Below, piece after piece: positions 22,642 through 35,512 of a DNA stretch of 50,615 nt. Made by a program: the position numbers and the translations under genes. The stretch spans positions 1 to 50,615 of the forward strand of contig LLCB01000375.1 of assembly GCA_001414345.1 (NCBI GenBank), read 5' to 3'. Below the pieces are notes generated by a model. That model was given only the letters and a program-made list of their open reading frames with translations. It had not been told where the DNA came from and did no database searches. How positions within the stretch are numbered: the stretch's first letter is position 1; every line of letters begins with the position of its first letter. Origin of the DNA: Hymenoscyphus infarciens (Eukaryota; Ascomycota; Leotiomycetes; Helotiales; Helotiaceae).

Positions 22642-25600
22642 CTAAGCGGCTTTATTCTCTTTTAATATAGGAGTATTAAGTTCTAGCTTACTATAATCCT
22701 CTCTTCTAGCCTTATATACTACTTTCCACAGTAGAAGAGCTTTCAGAGGACTAGCTATTTTTAGCTTCTCTAAATAAAACCTCTCTACTAGTTATAGTAT
22801 ATATATTAGTTATTAAGCTAGATACTAATTAAAGTCTTTATTATAGCTTTTTTACTTAATTTAGTAATAGAGAGACTACTATCTCTTCTTACTAGCTAGT
22901 ATTTCTTTGACCTTCTATTCCTCTTCTTTATTTATAATAATTAGCAAGGGTAGTATAACTACCTATTCTAGTAAGAGATTGTCTATAGCTTTATATAACT
23001 TCTTAGAGGTAAAGATAAAGTAAACTTTAATAAAAGCTAGTAGTTATAATTAGAAAGTAGAACTTACTTTTTTAAAGATCTTAAAAGGGTTAGCTATCTA
23101 GTAGTCTAGCTTTTAGCTTAGTCGTTAAGTTACCTAGTCTTTTATTATAATAAAGACTATATCTTCTACTCTAAAATCAACGTCTTATCTATATTTATTT
23201 ATATCTTATTTCTTCTTTTATTAAGCTTTTAATATATTTACTTAGCTAACGTCTAAAACCTCTTAAATTATCTTTATAACTATTATAGCCTCTTCTTATA
23301 ATAGCTGTTCTTTTATATTAGCTAGTTCTAGTATTTACTAGTTAAACGAGGTTCTTAGTATATATCCCTTTTATAACTTAAAAGGCGATATCTTAATAGT
23401 ATTATAAGATAGTACTAACTATATATAGTCTATTATTAGAAGGATCTTAGACTAATTAGTATAGTAATAATTAATATATAGTTATAAGTATTAATTAAGA
23501 TATTAATTTATAATCTTAGTCTAGCTATCTGTTTAAGTATAGTTCATAGTTAAGAGTTGAAGTTGAATACCTAGGATTTAAGTAAACTCTCTCTAAAACG
23601 CGGTAATAAAGTAAGAGCCTCTATCTAATATTATACTTTCTAAAATCCTATAGTATTATAGAACGTGTTTAATATATAACTTCGCTATCTGTTTAAAAGT
23701 AATGTTCTTATAATAGAGTATTAAAATAGACTATTTAGATAAGTAGTCTATTACTATAAATACGTTATTATAACTATACTTATTAACTAGAAAGGACTTA
23801 AAGTCTATAGCTATATATTACTATATATATAGTAGTATTAAGAGTAAGTGTAAATAGCTAGGTGTTTTGTCTTAAGAAACGTTTACTCTTTTATATTTAT
23901 AATAGTTTTATACGTATCTTATAATATTAGCTTTTATATTTTACTAGATATATCTTAAATATAGAATCTAGTAGGTCTTATCTCTCTCTAAGTAAGCTAA
24001 AAGTATCTAATTATAAGCCTTATAAATTAGGTCTATTCTTAGTATATCTATATCTAGTACTACTAAGTAGTTTTAGTAAAGTAAAAGGCCTTCCTTTAAG
24101 GTATATAGGGAATTAGTATTAGTTTTAGCTTATACTTATATAACTTAAAGTATTATAGTATTCTTATTTACTTAGTAGATTTATTTTAAAAGTATAAATA
24201 ATTCTTAGAAGTAGTTATTATTAACTAGAGCTAGTATAATTAAGCTTATTTTAACCTCTAAGTCTTTAAGTGCTTTTATATTAACTTATTCCTTTATTAA
24301 GAGTATATAAGTCTAGTACTACTCTTTAAGTTCCTTCTATAAGTATATCTTATTTACTTTATAAGTTAAAGTATCTATCTTATTATTCTTATATCTTAAA
24401 TAGAATATAATAATAAAATAGTACTTAGCTAAGGCTTTAGCCTACCTTGCTTAATAGGTAGTAAGTTACTTAGTAGTTATAAAGTACTTAAGCGCCTTAT
24501 AATTAGTATAAATATAGATTTTTAAATAAGTACTTTATAGTTCTAGTCTCTATTCTATAAGTAAGCGTATAATAGCTAGTAGCTCTTTATTATATATTTC
24601 ATAGTTATACTTAGCTAGAGATATAGTCTTATTAAAGTAGGCTATAGAGTACTATTCTCTATTAGCTTATTATTATTATAATACTCTAGTAATAATTCTG
24701 TTTAAAGCGTCTATCTTAATTATAATAAGGAGGTTAGGAGAGTAGTAGTAGAAGATTAGTATAGAGGTAAGTACTACTTTTAGGTCTTTAAACACTTCCT
24801 AGTACTCTTTATTAAAATTAAAAGATATGTTATTCTATATTAAGTGTACTAAGGGCTTTATAATTATACTATAGTTTTAGATAAACCTTTAGTAGAAGTT
24901 ATAGAAACTAAGAAAGCTTTAAATACCTTTTACTATCTTTAGAGCTTACTATTTCTATACTACTAAGACCTTTTTAAGGTTTACTTTAATATTATTAGTA
25001 TTAATAATAAACCTAAGGTATTTTGTCTTTTTAACGTTGAACTTATACTTCTTAATATTAACCTATAACCTAGTATCTTTAAAACGTTAAAGGACTTTTT
25101 ATATATACTCTTTATATTTAAGAACATTTAATAAGTAGATAAGGATATTATCTAAGTAGGTAGAGTAGAAGTTATCTAAATAGTTAAATAGGACGTTGTT
25201 TATATAGCGCTAGTAGGTAGATAGGCTATTTATTAAACTAAACGACAAGACCTTCTACTTATATATTCTATAGTAGGTATAAAAAGTAGTTAATTCCTTA
25301 GTGTCTAGATCTATTTATATATAGTAGAAGGCTTATTAAATATCTAGCTTAGTAAAAATATAAGCTTAACTAATATATATAAGCGTTTTATTAATTAGAA
25401 GTAATAAATAGTAGTCTTTTTAAGTAAGATTATTAAGTTTTTAGAAGTTAATATAGAAATATAGCCTTTTATCTACTTTCTTTATAAATAGAATAGAAGT
25501 AGTAAAAGAAGACTAGCTATATTTAATAAACCCTTTATAGAGATTTTCTAAGATATATTCCTTTGTAGCTAATAACTCTTCTATAGATATCTTATATAAA

Positions 25601-26690
25601 AGGGAATATTTAAGAGTACTAGTATTTAGACTTTTAAGATTAATCTTATAGTTATAGTATTAGTAAGGTAGAAGAGTGTCTAAGATAGTCTTAGAAAATA
25701 CCTCTTTGAAGTCCTAGTACTTATTAAGAAGAGTAATATTAGAGGCTATATCTAGTTCTTGATTAGCTATAATAGTCTTAATTTTATATATACTTATAGT
25801 AAATATTTTACTATCCTCTTAAAGTAAGTAATAATATATTCCTATAACTAAAATAGTTAAAATATTAATAATAGAGTTTAACTTCTTTAAGATAAAGGGT
25901 TTCTAATAGTATACTAGGGTAAGCACCTTCTTTATAATGCTTTTAAGTTCTTTCTTTATAACCTAGTATTTTACTTATATCAAGAACTTATAGCCTCTTC
26001 TATTATATATAGTTGAGGTATAACTAGCTAGGGTTATAGTATTAATTTTAAGGTAATCTATGAGCTCTAAGAGCCTTCTACCTTATTAATGCTATTTGTC
26101 TATTTCTATAGCTTAGTTATAAGTATTAGCTTTATCCTAGTAAGAGAGTATAGAGTCTTTTAGTTATATAACGTCTTAAAAGAGAGGAGTTAGCTATTAA
26201 GTAGAGAAGTAAAGCTTAAGGTTATTAGGTTAGAGTAGTTTCTAATAAGTTATATTAATATTAATATAAAAGTACTTAAAGAACCTCTAGTTAAGGATAA
26301 TGTTATATAAACCTAAGTCTAAGAGAATAAATAGTATATTAAAGAATTTATAGCTATCTAAGATATAATTTAAAAAGAGATAGTATATAGCTTTACTTTT
26401 AATTTCTCTATTATATTTATAAACCTTAATAGAGGTAGGAAGTCTTTTAGTCTTTAAACTATAGAACTTTATAAAGTTATAACTAAGTTATATATTTATA
26501 AAAGAAAAGGTATTTACTCTAAAGTTATTAAGAGTAGTAGTTTATATACTAAATCTATTAATAGTTATTATACTAGATAAAGTAAACGCTTTTTTACTAA
26601 TTAATAACTATAGATTAATCTTAGAGAGATTAATCCTATATTTACTTAAGAAGGAGTCTTTTTTTAAGTTTCTTTGTTTCTTAACTTTAA
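22642..26690 (-). pseudogene. Gypsy pol, RIP-eroded
   Basis: Minus-strand frame ending at stop 22642-22644 after KENKAA. The reverse transcriptase is clear: KVLSFSLINSLSTY-type motif followed by YLDNILIY (25143-25159; YLDDIL in active elements). An integrase zinc region resembling DTYKTIINIKE lies near 23900-23950 and the first catalytic Asp (DFKSFLVNKY...VIDYLSK) near 23740-23830. The C-terminal part reads KLKIASPLKALLLWKVVYKARR. Stops sit at expected Gln/Trp codons. The boundary with gag is approximate. Confidence 0.85.
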
Positions 26691-27960
26691 GCTAGTATCT
26701 TTTCCTTTAAGCTTTTTAAGATTAACCTTATATATTCTTAGTTTTAGATAATCCTTAATATAATAACTAGGCTTACTATAGTTAAAGTACTTATCTAATA
26801 GTCTCAGAGTTAAGTAGTTATTTATAGTAGAGGTGTTAGAGTGTCTAAGAGAGATAAAAGAGGCTATAGAGAAAGAAGAGCTAGTAAACGTAAAAGTAGG
26901 TATATATAGGTTTAAGGTAAGAGGAAAGTTTATTATTTATACTCTTTAAAAAGCGAGATTTTAGAAGTTACTATTAATATTACTTATAAGATTATAAAAG
27001 GAGTTTATATCTCTCTTAGCTTAGAACTTAGTAATAATAAGAGATTAGTATAATATAAAAGTTAACTTATTCTATAAGTCTTCTACTTAGTCTTATAAGA
27101 GAACTTCAGCTTTATTTATAAGTTACTAGAACTCGGTATAGAAGTTATAGAAAGTTTTTATCTTTAATATAATAAGGTCTTAGTATTAGATATAAGCTTC
27201 TTAGCATAAGTAAGAGCTAATAGTAATATTTTAGAAGTAAGTTAATATCTCTTTATAGCTATTAAACTAGTTAATAGTATTAAACTTATATCTTAGGTAA
27301 ATATAGTTTTAAGCTCTTCTAGAAGTATAATAGTAAATTAAATTTATCCTTACTTTCTTAGACTTAAAGTAGTTAATATTAATAGATAACTTCACTATAA
27401 TTTTAGTTTCCTAAGTAGTATAGGTAAATTCGTCTTTTATAGTAAATTAGTAAGGATTAGCTATTCTACTTATCTTTTTAAATAACAGAGCTATAGAAGG
27501 GGAACAAGTTATATTAAGAGTTTATAGCTAAATAGAAGTATATTAATAAGAAGTACTAGTTATATTTAAAACATTTACTTTAAGTTTATAAACTTTACTT
27601 ATTAATAAGGTTATTACTTTAAAGATTTATTATAAGATAGAGTTAAGTAGAGGTAGTTTAGGGATCTTATACTATAAGGAACTAGTAGTTACCTTAGTAA
27701 GAGGAGGAGGTAGTAGTAGTATAGTAATAGCTAGTATATATGTTTTTTTAAGTCAAGTTCTCAAGCTAGATTAAGATATAACGTTAATAGAAGAGGGAAG
27801 AGAGATTAGCTCTATTAACTCTAAAGTAGAGTAGAATAGTTCTTAGGTTAATAAGTTACCTTTAAAGGGCTTAATATAGCTAATAGAAGAATACTAGACC
27901 TTACTACTTAACGTAAATAAGTTAAGCTTTATAGAGAAGGATAGTAAATTTAGTAGATTT
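26690..27960 (-). pseudogene. Gypsy gag, RIP-eroded
   Basis: Region between the 5' LTR and pol. A degraded CCHC knuckle is read as YFNYSKPSYY at about 26755-26800, with Cys changed to Tyr and Gly to Ser, as RIP of TGT/GGT would give. The N-terminal half is unrecognisable beyond its position and the start is not preserved. Confidence 0.65.
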
Positions 27961-28038
27961 GATATAAGTAAATATATATATTATTATTAAGATATTAGTA
28001 AAAGCCTTCCTAGGTAAAGAAGGAGAGTTTAGTTTTAG

Positions 28039-28229
28039 TATAACAGCCCTTTATAAATATATAAAGAGAGTACTTATAGAATAGTACCTAATATTAAGGA
28101 AAACTAAACTAAAGAGAAAAGCGAAGAGTATAGGTACTCTAGCTTTATTTATATATATTAAGCGAAGCCTCGGTAAAGCCTTAGGCTAACCTGGTCACGT
28201 AAGTGACGTATGTGACTAGGACTGTCATA
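28039..28229 (-). repeat. Gypsy 5' LTR
   Basis: 191 bp, same length as its partner. Here the right (outer) part is unmutated (GGTCACGTAAGTGACGTATG) and the left (inner) part mutated, the mirror image of the 3' LTR. Followed by the CTAGC duplication. Confidence 0.92.
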
Positions 28230-29655
28230 CTAGCTCTTAACTTAGTTTAAAAAATATATCTAAAATAAAGTACTTAGAAGAAAAAATAAAAAGTCTAGAG
28301 AGAGTGTTTTTTTTTAAAGGCGATTTAAGCGGCTTTTTATATATAAACTATATATAATTTTTATATTCTAGTAGTTCTTAAATTTAGAGCTACTAGTATA
28401 TAGGTTTTAGTATATTATATAACTAAAGTAAGTTATATAGTAGAGCGTGGCTTTTGTACTAGAGTTGCTCTTATTAAGCATAGTATACTATATATAACTA
28501 GCTATATAACTGCTAAGACCTAGCGTATAGGCTACTCTTACTTTCAACTTCGACTTCGACTTTGATATCTTTAACTTTAATACTTTACTTTAATAACAAC
28601 GACGATAATAACTCTTTATTACTATTATATTATATTCGTTACTTAGTATTAGAATACTTATTAGTATTATAATCTATATTATATTTATTATATTTACTAC
28701 TCTAGTTAATTCTATATTATTAAATAATAATAATATATCTCTTTCTTTTTAATACTTTAGATATATTTTATAGTTAGACTTTTAGTAAAGTAAATAAGAA
28801 GCCTTAAATTACTAAGTAGTTATCTAGTAAATTAGAAGTATTAGATTTATTATCTATATTATTACTATTACTATTACTTTTATAATATATACTATTTCTA
28901 TTTTTACTTCTTAAACTAATATATATACTTTATAGTTTCTAACTAACTAACTAACTAACTAACTAATCTAACTAATTAAATTAAGGTATATATATAGAGA
29001 TAATATTATTTAGATTAGTAGAATATTTAGTAGAATAATTAATAGAATTAGTAGAATTAGTAGAATTAGTAGAAGTAGGACTTAGGTATTTAATAAACTA
29101 GGGTATATTATATAGAAGTAGTATAGCTACGTAATATACGCCTAATTACGTGATTTTAATGTTTTTATATATATTCTCTAGTAATTTTAACTAGTTTTTA
29201 GTACTAATTTAATACTACTCTAATACTAAGTTACTACTAGTTTAAGATAAGTCTAGAATTAAGTTAATACTAGTTTAAGATAGGTCTAAAATTAAGTTAA
29301 ACTAGTATCTAATATTAACTTAACTTACCTAACCTAGTTTATAACCTAGTTTAACTTACTAAAATAAGTTAGGTTTTACTATTATAAATTATCTTAAGTT
29401 AGTTTTAAAGTATATTAAACCTAGTTTTTAAATTATTTTTAACTACTTTAATCTATTTTATAAACTAGTTTAAATATACTTCTAGAATTAGTTTAAATTA
29501 CCTCTAAACCTGATTTAACTCTGACTTTAAACCCTTATAAGTTAGTAGTAAAGTAATTATTAGAAATATTATTAAAGTTAGAAAAGTCTATAATATTACT
29601 TTACTAGTTAGTAGTAAGTCTATTAAAGTCTTTCTTATTCTTACTAAGATCTTTA

Positions 29656-30705
29656 TAGTAACTTATAACTATAAATATAACTAGTAAGAACTTTAATCTT
29701 ATTACTTCTATTCTTCTTTAATAAGTTAAATAAGTTACTTAATTCTTTTAAATTATTATTAATATTAGAGTTAATAATAGCTTTATCTCTTCTTTAGTAT
29801 TAAGCTAAAGGAAACTTATATAATAAGATATTATTAAGACTAATTATTAAATACTTAATAAATATATATAAGCTATTAAAGACTGATAATATATAAGCTT
29901 AGTTATACTTAGATTGAACTTTGATTTTATAAGTATATAAGTTATTAAAATATAAATAAGTTAATAATATAAAAGTAAAAACTGCTTTTCTTAGTATAAG
30001 AAAGGCTCTATTAATCTTATACTTATATTTAAAATACTCTATTTTAAACTTTATTACTCTAATCTTATCTAGCTTATTTAACTTAGTAAACTATATAAAT
30101 AGAGATATAAAGTAGAAAATAAATAATAACTAATAAGGCTTATAAACGTGCTTAAGTATATAATAAACACTCTTAAAAGTAGTATTTTTAAAGTCTAGAA
30201 TTAAGTAACTAAAGAGCTTATTAATATTACTAGCTTCTAGTTTTATATCTTATATATAATTTATTATAAATTAAATATGTCTTTTAAAAGTATAACCTTT
30301 TTAATTTTTCTTATTTTTTAAAGTTTTATATATAATAATAACTATAAGAGAGTGCTTTAATTTAAGACAGCTATATACTAATAAACTAGGCTAACTAATA
30401 TTAAAACTCTTAAGAAAGATAATATAATACTATTAATTAGCTATTTCTAAATACTTATATACTTTTTTAAAAACTATATACTTAATAACTAGTATAGCTT
30501 TATTTATAAAAGTATTAGTAGAAGGCTTTCTTAAAATAGTACTAGGCTTTATAAATATAATAGTAGTATAAGTAGATACTAGTATAATATAGATATTACT
30601 TTTATAGAGATATACTTTAAATAAATAAGAATAGGATAATTTTAGTCTAGTTTAGATAGTAGATAGATAGGTATTAGAAATATAAGAACTATTAAATATA
30701 GACAT
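29656..30705 (-). pseudogene. Eroded hypothetical gene cut off near A4
   Basis: A single minus-strand frame of 350 codons from ATG (30705-30703) carries only 12 stops, all TAA or TAG, about 3.4 percent. Random sequence of this composition would give roughly 9 percent, and recognised RIP-eroded pol frames here show 1-4 percent. The product would be Lys/Ile/Tyr-rich with no domain I recognise. Stop density rises beyond 29656 and the sequence ends at the TA where A4 sits. It may belong to an unrecognised mobile element or be a captured host gene. Confidence 0.35.
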
Positions 30706-31517
30706 ATAATACTAGGTTACTAGTAGTAATATCTAATAAAGAGAGGATAGACATAGTATTAGAGATAAAAGAAGTAGATAAGAGTTTATAGTATAGCGTT
30801 ATAAACTATTATCTAAAGTAGCTATATACAAACCTTAGATAAAGAGAGCCTTAACCAGGCCTAGTTATATTAGAGTAGCTATAAGAGATATATCGTCTTC
30901 TAGGCTTATTAAGAACGATTTAAGAGACTATAAAGTATACAAGTTACTTTAGAATTATAATAGAGCTTTTAAAAGCTAAGAGTCTTAAGATAGCGTGTTT
31001 TAAGAGGTATTCTAGAATAGTGTCTTATATATAGAGTCTTAAGATTATAGTTAGAAATACTATATTAAAGTCTTATAAGATATTTATAAAAAGCTTTATT
31101 AGATATTAAAAAGTAAATAAGTAAATAGTATATATAGTTTAAGTACTAATTTAAGAATCTATAGATTAAAAACGCTTTATAAGTTACTAAATATTAATTA
31201 ATATATATATTTAATAAGAGTAAAAGTAATATATATATTAGTAGAGGACTTAGAATTATTAAAGAATACTTTAAAGATGATATTCTTCTAATAGCTACTA
31301 TTAAGTTTATTAGTATAATTATATAAGCTATCTTTTAATTTATACTTCTTTACTTTAAACATAGCTATAAAAGAAGTAGATTACTATAAGTATTACTTTA
31401 AAAAGAGTAGATTAGAATTAGTAGAGTCTATACTTAGTCTACTATACTTCTTTAATATTAAAGATATAGTAAAAGTATTATTAAATAATAAGTATATATT
31501 AGATAATATAACTAAAG
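30706..31517. other. Unassigned sequence left of A5
   Basis: About 0.8 kb upstream of the eroded minus-strand frame. Less mutated around 30830-31010 (AACCAGGCCTAG, ATCGTCTTCTAGG). Plus-strand frames have about 7 percent stops and are not called. It ends at the TA used by A5 and continues at 34767. Confidence 0.35.
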
Positions 31518-32888
31518 TACTTTACTACTAACTCACAAGGGTTTTAAGTCGGAGTTAAATCAGGTTTAGAGGTAATTTAGACCGATTCTAGAAGTGTATT
31601 TGAGCTAGTTTATAAAATAGATTAAAGTAGTTTAAAATAATTTAAGAACTAGGTTTAATATACTTTAAAACTAACTTAAGATAATTTATAGTAGTAAAAC
31701 CCGACTCGTTTTAGCAAGTTGAACCAGGTTATAAACCGGGTCAGGTGAGTTAAGTCAGTGTCGAACACTAGTTCAACTTAATTCTAGACGCGCCTTAAAC
31801 TAGTAGTAACTTAGTATTAGAGTAGCCTTAAATTACTAAAAACTATTTATTACTAGCGAATACATATTGAAAAAGGACTGGAATCACGTGATCAGGCGTA
31901 TATTACGTAGCTACACTACTCTTATATAACATGCCCTGGTTCGTCGAATGCCCGAGTCCTGCTTCTACCAATTCTACCAATTCTACCAATTCCACCGATT
32001 CTACTGATTATTCTACTAAATGTTCTACCGACCCAAATGACGTCATCCCTATATATATGCCTCGATTTGATTAGTCGGTCGGTCGGTCGGAAACTATAAG
32101 ACACGTACGTTAGTTTAGGAAGTAAGGGTAGAAATAGTACATAGTAGATAATAAATCCGATGCTTCTAATTTACTAGGTAACTAATTTAAGGCTTCTTAT
32201 TCGCTCTACTAAAAGTCTAACTATAAAATGTACCTATACTAGCCGATATTATTCAATAACGTAGAATTAACCGAGGTAGCGAATATAATAAATATAACCT
32301 AGATTATAATATTAATAAGCAGCCTAATATCGATACTAAGTAAGAAATATAATATGATAGTAATAAATAGTTATTATTGTCGTCGTTGTTGTCGAAGTAA
32401 AGTATCGAAGTTAAAGATGTTAAAGTAGAAGTTGAAGTCGAAGTCGAAGTCGAAGGTAGAGGTAGCCTATACGCTTAGTCTTAGTGGTTACGTAGCTAGT
32501 TATATATAGTATACCGTGTTTAGTAAGAGTAACCCTAGTATAAAAGCCACGCCCTACTATATAACCTACTTTAGTTATATAACTTTTAATTTTTATATAC
32601 TTATAGCTCTAATTATAAGGATTATTAATATATAATTACTAATTAAAGTTAATATATAAAAAATCGTTTAAATTACCTTTAAAAAAAACACTCTCTCTAG
32701 ACTTTTTATTTTTTCTTCTAAGTACTTTATTTTAGACATATTTTTTAAACTAAGTTAAAAGCTAGATTATAAGTTAGTTTATAATTTTAAATCGTTTTAT
32801 AAATTAAATTAAATTACCTTAAATTATTTTATAAATCGATTTCTTACTTTAAATCGTTTTATAAATCAGCTTAAATTACCTTAAATTA

Positions 32889-33784
32889 CTTTACTGCTAA
32901 CTAGCGAGGGTTTTAAGACGGGGTTGAATCTGGTTTAACCCTGACTTAAGGTGATTTAGACCGATTCTAGAAGCGTGTTCGAGCTAGTTTATAAACTAGA
33001 TTAAAGTAGTTTAAAATGATTTAAGAACTAGGTTGAATATACTTTAAAACCGACTTAAGATAATTTATAGTAGTAAAACCTAACTTATTTTAGTAAGTTG
33101 AACTAGGTTATAAACTAGGTTAGGTAAGTTAAGTTAGTATTAGACCTACCTTAAACTAGTTTAACTTAATTCTAAACCTGCCTTAAACTAGTAGTAACTT
33201 AGTATTAGAGTAGTCTTAAATTAGTACTAAAAAAATTACTAGTAAATATAAAAAAAGACTAGAATTACATAATTAAGTATATATTATATAGCTATACTAC
33301 TCTTATATAGTATACCCTAGTTCGTTAAATACTTAAGTCCTGCTTCTACTAATTCTACTAATTCTACTAATTCCACTAATTTAACCGATTTAACTAACCT
33401 AAATAACATTATTCTTATATATATACCTTAATTTAATTAGTTAGATTAGTTAGTTAGTTAGTTAAGTAGTTAGTTAGTTAGTTAGAAACTATAAGGTATA
33501 TACGTTAGTTTAAGAAGTAAGGGTAGAAATAGTATATATTATAAAAGTAATACTAATAGTAATAATAATAACATAGATAATAAATCTAATACTTCTAATT
33601 TACTTTATTAAAAGTCTAACTATAGAATATACCTAAATCGTTAAAAAATAAGAGATATATTATTATTATTTAGTAACGTAGAAATAACTAGAATAGCAAA
33701 TATAATAAATATAACCTAGATTATAATACTAATAAGTAGCCTAATATTAAGTAAGTAATATAATATAATAGTAAAAGAGAGTTA

Positions 33785-33829
<45 letters not shown>

Positions 33830-34553
33830 AGTAAAGTATTAAAGTATTAAAGTATTAAAGTTATTAAAATTATTAAAGTCAAAGTCGAGGGTAGGAGTAG
33901 CTTATATATATACTAAGCCTACTACGTAGCTAGTTATACATAGTATACTATATTCAGTAAGAGTAACTCTAGTATAAAAGCCACGCCTTACTATATAACC
34001 TACTTTAGTTATATAATATATTAAAAACTTATACACTAGTAGCCTTAATTATAAGGATTATTAATATATAATTACTAATTAAAGTTAATATATAAAAAGT
34101 CTCTTAAATCACTTTTAAAAAAAAAAACACTCTTTTTAGACTTTTTTTTTTTCTTCTAAGTACTTTATTTTAGATATATTTTTTAAACTAAGTTAAGAGC
34201 TAGATTATAAGTTAGTTTCTAATTTTAAATCGTTTTATAAATCAGTTTCTTACTTTAAATCGTTTTATAAATCAGCTTAAATTCCCTTAAATCGTTTTAT
34301 AAATCAGTTTCTTACTTTAAATCGTTTTATAAATCGATTTCTTACTTTAAATCGTTTTATAAATCAGCTTAAATCGTTTTATAAATTAGGTTAAATTACC
34401 TTAAATCGTTTTATAAATTAGTTTCTTACCTTAAATCGTTTTATAAAACGTATTAGAGCTACTTTAAGAAATAACTTATATCTTAAACCAGTATTAAACC
34501 GGTATTAAGTCTAAGTTAATACTAGCTCAAAACTCTAGTAGAGGGCATGTAAG
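32889..34553 (+). mobile_element. Family A TIR element A6, nested in A5
   Basis: 1665 bp, full length, inserted in a TTAAAT-TA-TTTTATAAATC unit of A5. TA is present on both sides (32887-32888, 34554-34555) and the A5 unit is restored when one TA is removed, which shows a 2-bp TA duplication. The interior is the most heavily RIP-mutated of all copies; the outer 70 bp on the left is much less so. Confidence 0.9.
33784..33837 (+). repeat. ATT array derived from a GTC array
   Basis: About 17 units of ATT at the core position where other copies have a TCG/GTC array. Every CpG in the array has become TpA, that is, both strands mutated in each unit. The nearby TCGG array has likewise become TTAG (about 33430-33485). 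Confidence 0.85.
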
Positions 34554-34766
34554 TATTTTATAAATCAGTTTCTTACTTTAAATCGTTTTATAAATCAGTT
34601 TAAATTATCTTAAATCGTTTTATAAATTAGCTTAAATTACTTTAAATCGTTTTATAAAACATATTAGAGCTACTTTAAGAAATAACTAATATCTTAAACT
34701 AGTATTAAACCAGTATTAAGTCTAAGTTAATACTAGCTCAAAACCCTAGTAGAGGGCATATAAGTA

Positions 34767-35510
34767 TCTAAAGAAGATATAATTAATAATACTAATAATA
34801 TAATATTATTAAAAACATATCTTTAATATTTCTCTTAATATAAGTAAGCACTTAGTTACTTTTATATATATAGCTAATTAGAGCTGCTTTTATATTCTAG
34901 TATTATATCTAAGTATATATATAAAGTTACACTATACTATGATTCAGCGCTCTAGTATATAAAGTAGGAGATTATACTAGAATTTTAAAAGTATAAAATA
35001 AATAAATTAAGTTAGAGTTTAATAGAACTTAAACTATATAATAGATTATATAGTAAAAGCCTTTATTACTATATAAGGCTATAACGCTAGTATAAGGCTT
35101 CTAATATTATACTACTATCTATTTTAATAATATTAACGTAGATTCTATATAATATAACCTATATAATCTAATCTATATAATATAACCTTCTTAAAAATCG
35201 AGCTCTTTATAGATATACTAACTTTAGTACTTAGAGATATAAGATTAATTACTATCTATTAATACTTTATACTCTAAGGAAATAAACGCTAGTATAAGTT
35301 ACTAGCCTTATAAATAGAGATAAAGCTAACTAGCTTATACTTAGATTAAATATTCCTAAGTATTAATTTTCCTACTCTACTCTAATCTAATCTATTATAT
35401 TTTACTTATATAACCTATAGTATATAGAAGCCTTCTTTAATTTAACTCTACTATTATATTAACTTTATTTATAGATTATACTATCTAAGACTACGTATTC
35501 TCTAAAGCTA
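34767..35510. other. Unassigned AT-rich segment between A5 and A7
   Basis: 744 bp with no recognisable domain. All three plus frames have similar stop density, so no coding claim is made. It is the continuation of 30706-31517 if A5 is removed. Confidence 0.35.
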
Positions 35511-35512
35511 TA

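Larger units (their letters stand above)
22421..28229 (-). mobile_element. Gypsy LTR retrotransposon, full length
   Basis: 5809 bp with two 191-bp LTRs and 5-bp target duplication CTAGC (22416-22420, 28230-28234), inserted in A4. Coding order on the minus strand is gag, then pol with RT before integrase, which places it in Ty3/gypsy. RIP-eroded. LTR ends are TATAACAG on the plus strand and TATGACAG on the minus strand. Confidence 0.93.
22136..29553 (-). mobile_element. Family A TIR element A4, split by Gypsy
   Basis: Reverse-oriented A copy in two pieces: 22136-22420 (right arm) and 28230-29553 (core and left arm), about 1.6 kb without the Gypsy insert. Termini and TA flanks (22134-22135, 29554-29555) are present. 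Strongly RIP-mutated. The left flank is B2, the right flank an unrelated unassigned sequence, so the two sides do not come from one site. Confidence 0.85.
31520..34764 (+). mobile_element. Family A TIR element A5, split by A6
   Basis: A copy in two pieces, 31520-32886 and 34556-34764, separated by A6. Both termini and TA flanks (31518-31519, 34765-34766) are present. The core shows CACGTGATCAGG and TGACGTCA. Moderately mutated. A6 lies in the right-arm minisatellite. Confidence 0.88.

Noticed and set aside
30926..31516. 197-codon plus-strand frame continuing past A5
   Set aside because: About 7 percent stops; the apparent frame continuity across the A5 insertion is also compatible with chance, since other frames there look similar.
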